From an uncultured Eubacterium sp. (GTDB lineage: Bacteria; Bacillota; Clostridia; Lachnospirales; Lachnospiraceae): a stretch of 64,000 bases of DNA. A model generated the notes under the pieces. The model ran no database searches. It saw only the letters and a program-made list of their open reading frames with translations, and was not told where the DNA came from. Location: assembly GCA_910589045.1 (NCBI GenBank), contig CAJUSH010000002.1, positions 1-64,000 of the forward strand, read 5' to 3'. A program made the position numbers and the translations under genes. Below, piece after piece: positions 61,888-64,000 of this stretch (position 1 is the first letter of the stretch; every line of letters begins with the position of its first letter).

Positions 61888-62583
61888 TTATTTGTTCCTC
61901 CATGGCCGTTTGTTCCCTGTCCAGCCCTTATCCCGCCAGTAATCCGCGTCCGCCCGGTTCCAGCCATGCCTGTGCACCAGACGCATCACGGAGAAAAACG
62001 CTCTCGTCTTTGGACCCGGCCGGACATGGCCCTGCTTCTTTTCGATGCGCCGTGCCAGCCTGTCAATCCCCCGTTCTATGCACCGCTTCTTTTTCCCGCT
62101 GACCCGCTTCCAGGATGTCTCCCTCACGGCAGTACCGTATTGGTAGATTTTTCCCACACCCCAGAAAAACATGCTGTCCGCCATGTCCCGGTTTGCGCTT
62201 TTCATCCCTGCGCCCGCGGCTGTGCTGATGCAGACAGCCTGCTTGGAAAACATCCGCGCCTCGGGACGGTGCACCATCCAGCGCCAGCCGTAGTGATCGA
62301 GAAAGGCTTTCATAGCGCCTGTCACATGGTATACATAAGTGGGGCTTGCCAGTATGATCACATCTGCCGCATCCATCGCCCTTGTGATGGGGGATAGCTT
62401 TTCATAATGGGGACATTTGGTCTCGTCCTGTGCAAAGCATGCCGTACACCCGATGCAAAACTCCCCAAAATCCTTCGGCAGAAAAAACTCCTTCACATCA
62501 CCCCGCAGCTTATTTGCCAGCAAACGCGCCACATGACAGGTCGAGCCGCTGTGACTCTGCCCGTGAATGATCGTAATGTTCAA
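61888..62583 (-). CDS. Flavodoxin-like NAD(P)H-dependent oxidoreductase
   Basis: 231 residues from TTG 62583, the first codon with a strong ribosome site (GGGAGGGGG). NADPH-dependent FMN reductase fold: NITIIHGQSHSGSTCHVARL (FMN phosphate loop), CIGCTACF with two Cys, DVIILASPTYVYHVTGAMK, and DHYGW. The C-terminal 60 residues are basic. Possibly an iron-sulfur flavoprotein-like quinone or nitro reductase. Confidence 0.82.
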   Translation of the reverse strand: MNITIIHGQSHSGSTCHVARLLANKLRGDVKEFFLPKDFGEFCIGCTACFAQDETKCPHYEKLSPITRAMDAADVIILASPTYVYHVTGAMKAFLDHYGWRWMVHRPEARMFSKQAVCISTAAGAGMKSANRDMADSMFFWGVGKIYQYGTAVRETSWKRVSGKKKRCIERGIDRLARRIEKKQGHVRPGPKTRAFFSVMRLVHRHGWNRADADYWRDKGWTGNKRPWRNK

Positions 62584-62603
62584 AGCAATCCCCCTCCCGG
62601 CTC

Positions 62604-63056
62604 CTAGGAAGCCTGTTTCCTCTTCCACAAAAACAATTCCTCCAGCGCGCACCATTTGTCCGCGATACATACGATGACTGCCTCACGGCACCTGGGTATG
62701 TGCGTAATGCACAAGGGCCACATATGGCTGTAAATAATATTTTTCTCCTTCCTGCTCAGGGAAAACTCCTTCTGTGCGTTGTCCAGAGCCGTCTCGGGAT
62801 GCTTTCGGCTGTGCTCCCAGCCCGTAATGTCCGCAGTCGTAGCTTCATACAAATAAAAGTCGTGCAGCATCGCGCCCCGGATCAAAGCCTCCATATCCGC
62901 CCGGATGCCTGCATGCCGCAGAATCCAAATGCTCTTTAGCGTAACATGGCGGCAATGGGTATACGTGTTCGTGTGCTTGTGGTGTCTGTATTTTTTCATG
63001 TGCTTTACCTTCGGATGTTCCATCAAAAAGCAAAGCGTATCATATGCATGTTCCAA
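62604..63056 (-). CDS. HD-domain protein
   Basis: 150 residues, start taken as TTG 63056 after GGAAGG. HD-type metal phosphohydrolase motifs: YTHCRHVTLKS, GAMLHDFYLYE (the HD pair), HPETAL and a late Asp. Length matches small HD hydrolases. Precedes the flavodoxin gene by 20 bases on the same strand. Confidence 0.8.
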   Translation of the reverse strand: MEHAYDTLCFLMEHPKVKHMKKYRHHKHTNTYTHCRHVTLKSIWILRHAGIRADMEALIRGAMLHDFYLYEATTADITGWEHSRKHPETALDNAQKEFSLSRKEKNIIYSHMWPLCITHIPRCREAVIVCIADKWCALEELFLWKRKQAS

Positions 63057-63061
63057 TTGCT

Positions 63062-63352
63062 TTACCTTCCTTCCCGTTTTCTGCCTTCTATTATAATACA
63101 ATTACCGGAAGAAAGTACAGCAAAACCTTTATTTTCCATGTTAAAATGTAACAGTTCAGCCTTCGGCCTTTGCGGCGGCATCGAATGCCACGCGCGAAGG
63201 TAGGTGTCGTTCACGCTCTCCTCGCTGTCCTCCCGGTCAAACAGAATATTGTACGCAATTTTCAGCAGATAGGCTCCGTATTTCTGCTTTGTCTGCCCGA
63301 TTGCCTCCTCGTCCCGCTGCCAGTAGCGATCCATAATGTCCTCGTCCAGCAT
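63062..63352 (-). pseudogene. Truncated ECF sigma factor (region 2 only)
   Basis: 96 residues from ATG 63352 after GGGGGATG. The first about 64 residues (IMDRYWQRDEEAIGQTKQKY, ILFDREDSEESVNDTYLRAW) are region 2 of a clostridial ECF sigma factor. After QRPK the frame continues into non-homologous sequence at a GTAACAGTTCAGCC intergenic motif and stops; region 4 is lost. It could not bind a -35 element. Ends 5 bases before the HD gene start. Confidence 0.8.
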
Positions 63353-63487
63353 CACATCCCCCTTTCTCCTCGGCCTTCAGCCGCCGTTCGAACCGACCAT
63401 CTGCCATCCCTGCGGCCAATTCCCTCTTCTCTTATCTATAATACCCGTAAAAAAACAGCATCGGTTGCGTCCATGCAGCAATTTTTG

Positions 63488-63605
63488 TTGACCTTTCTCC
63501 CGACTTATGATATAAACATATTATAAAACCTTTACAGGAGTGGATTTTTTCAAGAGAGATCTTTTTTTCGCCACGCAGCTATGTGTCATAGCCGCGTGGC
63601 TTTTT
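63488..63605 (+). promoter_or_regulatory. Promoter and leader with intrinsic terminator before the MATE gene
   Basis: Promoter TTGACC-N17-TATAAA (63488-63516). The leader then has a hairpin GCCACGC..GCTATG / CATAGC..GCGTGGC (63570-63600) followed by five T, ending about 70 bases before the MATE start. This is a transcription-attenuation layout. I could not identify the class of sensor. Confidence 0.65.
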
Positions 63606-63673
63606 CTGTGCATGACAGCTAACGTGCACGCGCCTCTCCGGTTTTATGATTTTCAGAAAGGTGGATTATACAA

Positions 63674-64000
63674 ATGGAACAAACATTTATGAAAGAAAAG
63701 AATATTCTTCCCCTCGTGCTGTCCATGTCACTGCCGATGGTCATCTCCATGGCAGTCAACGCGCTTTACAACATCATTGACAGCTACTTTGTGGCAAAAG
63801 TGAGCGAAAATGCCATGACTGCCCTGGCCCTCGTTTTTCCGGTCCAAAACCTGATCAACGCCATCGCCATCGGCTTCGGCGTCGGAATCAACGCGGGCAT
63901 CTCCTTTTTTCTGGGCGCAGGTGACGGGGAACGCGCAGACAAGACAGCCACACTTGGAACACTGTTTTCCTTTCTGCACGGCATATTTCTGGCGGTGATA
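63674..64000 (+). CDS. MATE-family efflux transporter (partial, C-terminus beyond window)
   Basis: About 109 residues visible from ATG 63674 after AAAGGTGG. ILPLVLSMSLPMVISMAVNA and YNIIDSYFVAKVSENAMTAL are the first two helices of a MATE pump; the second half lies beyond the edge. Preceded by a leader with an intrinsic terminator, so drug-responsive expression is possible. Distinct from the MATE gene at 53.6 kb. Confidence 0.9.
   Translation, partial: MEQTFMKEKNILPLVLSMSLPMVISMAVNALYNIIDSYFVAKVSENAMTALALVFPVQNLINAIAIGFGVGINAGISFFLGAGDGERADKTATLGTLFSFLHGIFLAVI

Noticed and set aside
61586-61967. Overlapping frames of about 100 codons upstream of the flavodoxin-like gene
   Set aside because: No ribosome site, low-quality composition, and partly antisense or out of phase with the flavodoxin start.
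63540-63700. A 50-codon frame starting GTG at 63540 through the MATE leader hairpin
   Set aside because: Its only upstream purine tract, AGGAG, touches the GTG with no spacing, so translation from there is unlikely. The hairpin is better explained as a terminator.

Overview
The window looks like chromosome of a fairly GC-rich anaerobic Firmicute, most likely a Lachnospiraceae-type gut clostridium. Reasons: a FabK-type fatty-acid operon with a FabT-like MarR regulator, a fused AccD-AccA subunit, a group B-like monomeric [FeFe] hydrogenase, a Cpr/lantibiotic-immunity-type ABC system with its own two-component pair, a DUF3877-like protein, and clostridial-style ribosome-binding sites throughout. 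Most genes lie on the minus strand in short, tightly coupled operons. I see no rRNA, tRNA, CRISPR array, prophage or insertion-sequence transposase.

Layout. 1-1.7 kb: a Bce-type two-component system (kinase cut by the window edge). 1.7-5.3 kb: a TetM-like ribosome-protection GTPase fused to a Rae1/YacP-like NYN nuclease domain, then a DUF1349 protein. 5.3-13.7 kb: the fatty-acid operon, read from 13.7 kb leftward as acpP-fabK-fabD-fabG-fabF-fabZ-accDA-fabH-marR, from a consensus promoter followed by three FabT-like operators; accB and accC are absent. 13.7-18.3 kb: ABC transporter (ATPase and two permeases) divergent from a response regulator/kinase pair, resembling cationic-peptide resistance modules. 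18.4-20 kb: GNAT enzyme, ECF sigma factor and a possible anti-sigma remnant. 20.3-23 kb: divergent ldh and pyk. 23-30.4 kb: DUF2156-GNAT protein, then moxR-DUF58-transglutaminase-ttcA. 30.5-32.4 kb: hflK-hflC.

32.5-38 kb is the most unusual part. Two divergently transcribed secreted-type proteins share an almost identical N-terminal 'Y-x-KP ... GLAEGV-[YF]-MASG' segment but have unrelated bodies. They flank an intergenic region with a terminal-inverted-repeat element and a possible 26-codon ORF. An ABC exporter without a peptidase domain follows, then a convergent BlaR1-like M56 metalloprotease with BlaI-type operator sequences but no adjacent blaI. I treat this as a candidate peptide export or signalling locus.

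38-64 kb: an unknown protein, a histidine phosphatase, the hydrogenase, TrkH-TrkA potassium uptake, an RpiB-type protein, a ketopantoate reductase-like protein, and an operon running from an NMT1/SsuA-type ABC transporter directly into a Y-family polymerase, a YolD-like protein, shikimate kinase and a DUF3877 protein. Then come a diguanylate cyclase, a MATE pump, a PIN/NYN-like protein, a MetY-type sulfhydrylase, a LPG-synthase-type membrane protein, a cytosolic CZB chemoreceptor, a KDG kinase with a VOC protein, a flavodoxin-like protein, an HD protein, a truncated sigma factor, and a second MATE gene (cut by the edge) behind a leader with an intrinsic terminator. A short intergenic repeat family, bounded in its two full copies by GTTACTWTTCACGG inverted ends, recurs in full or fragmentary form at six places.
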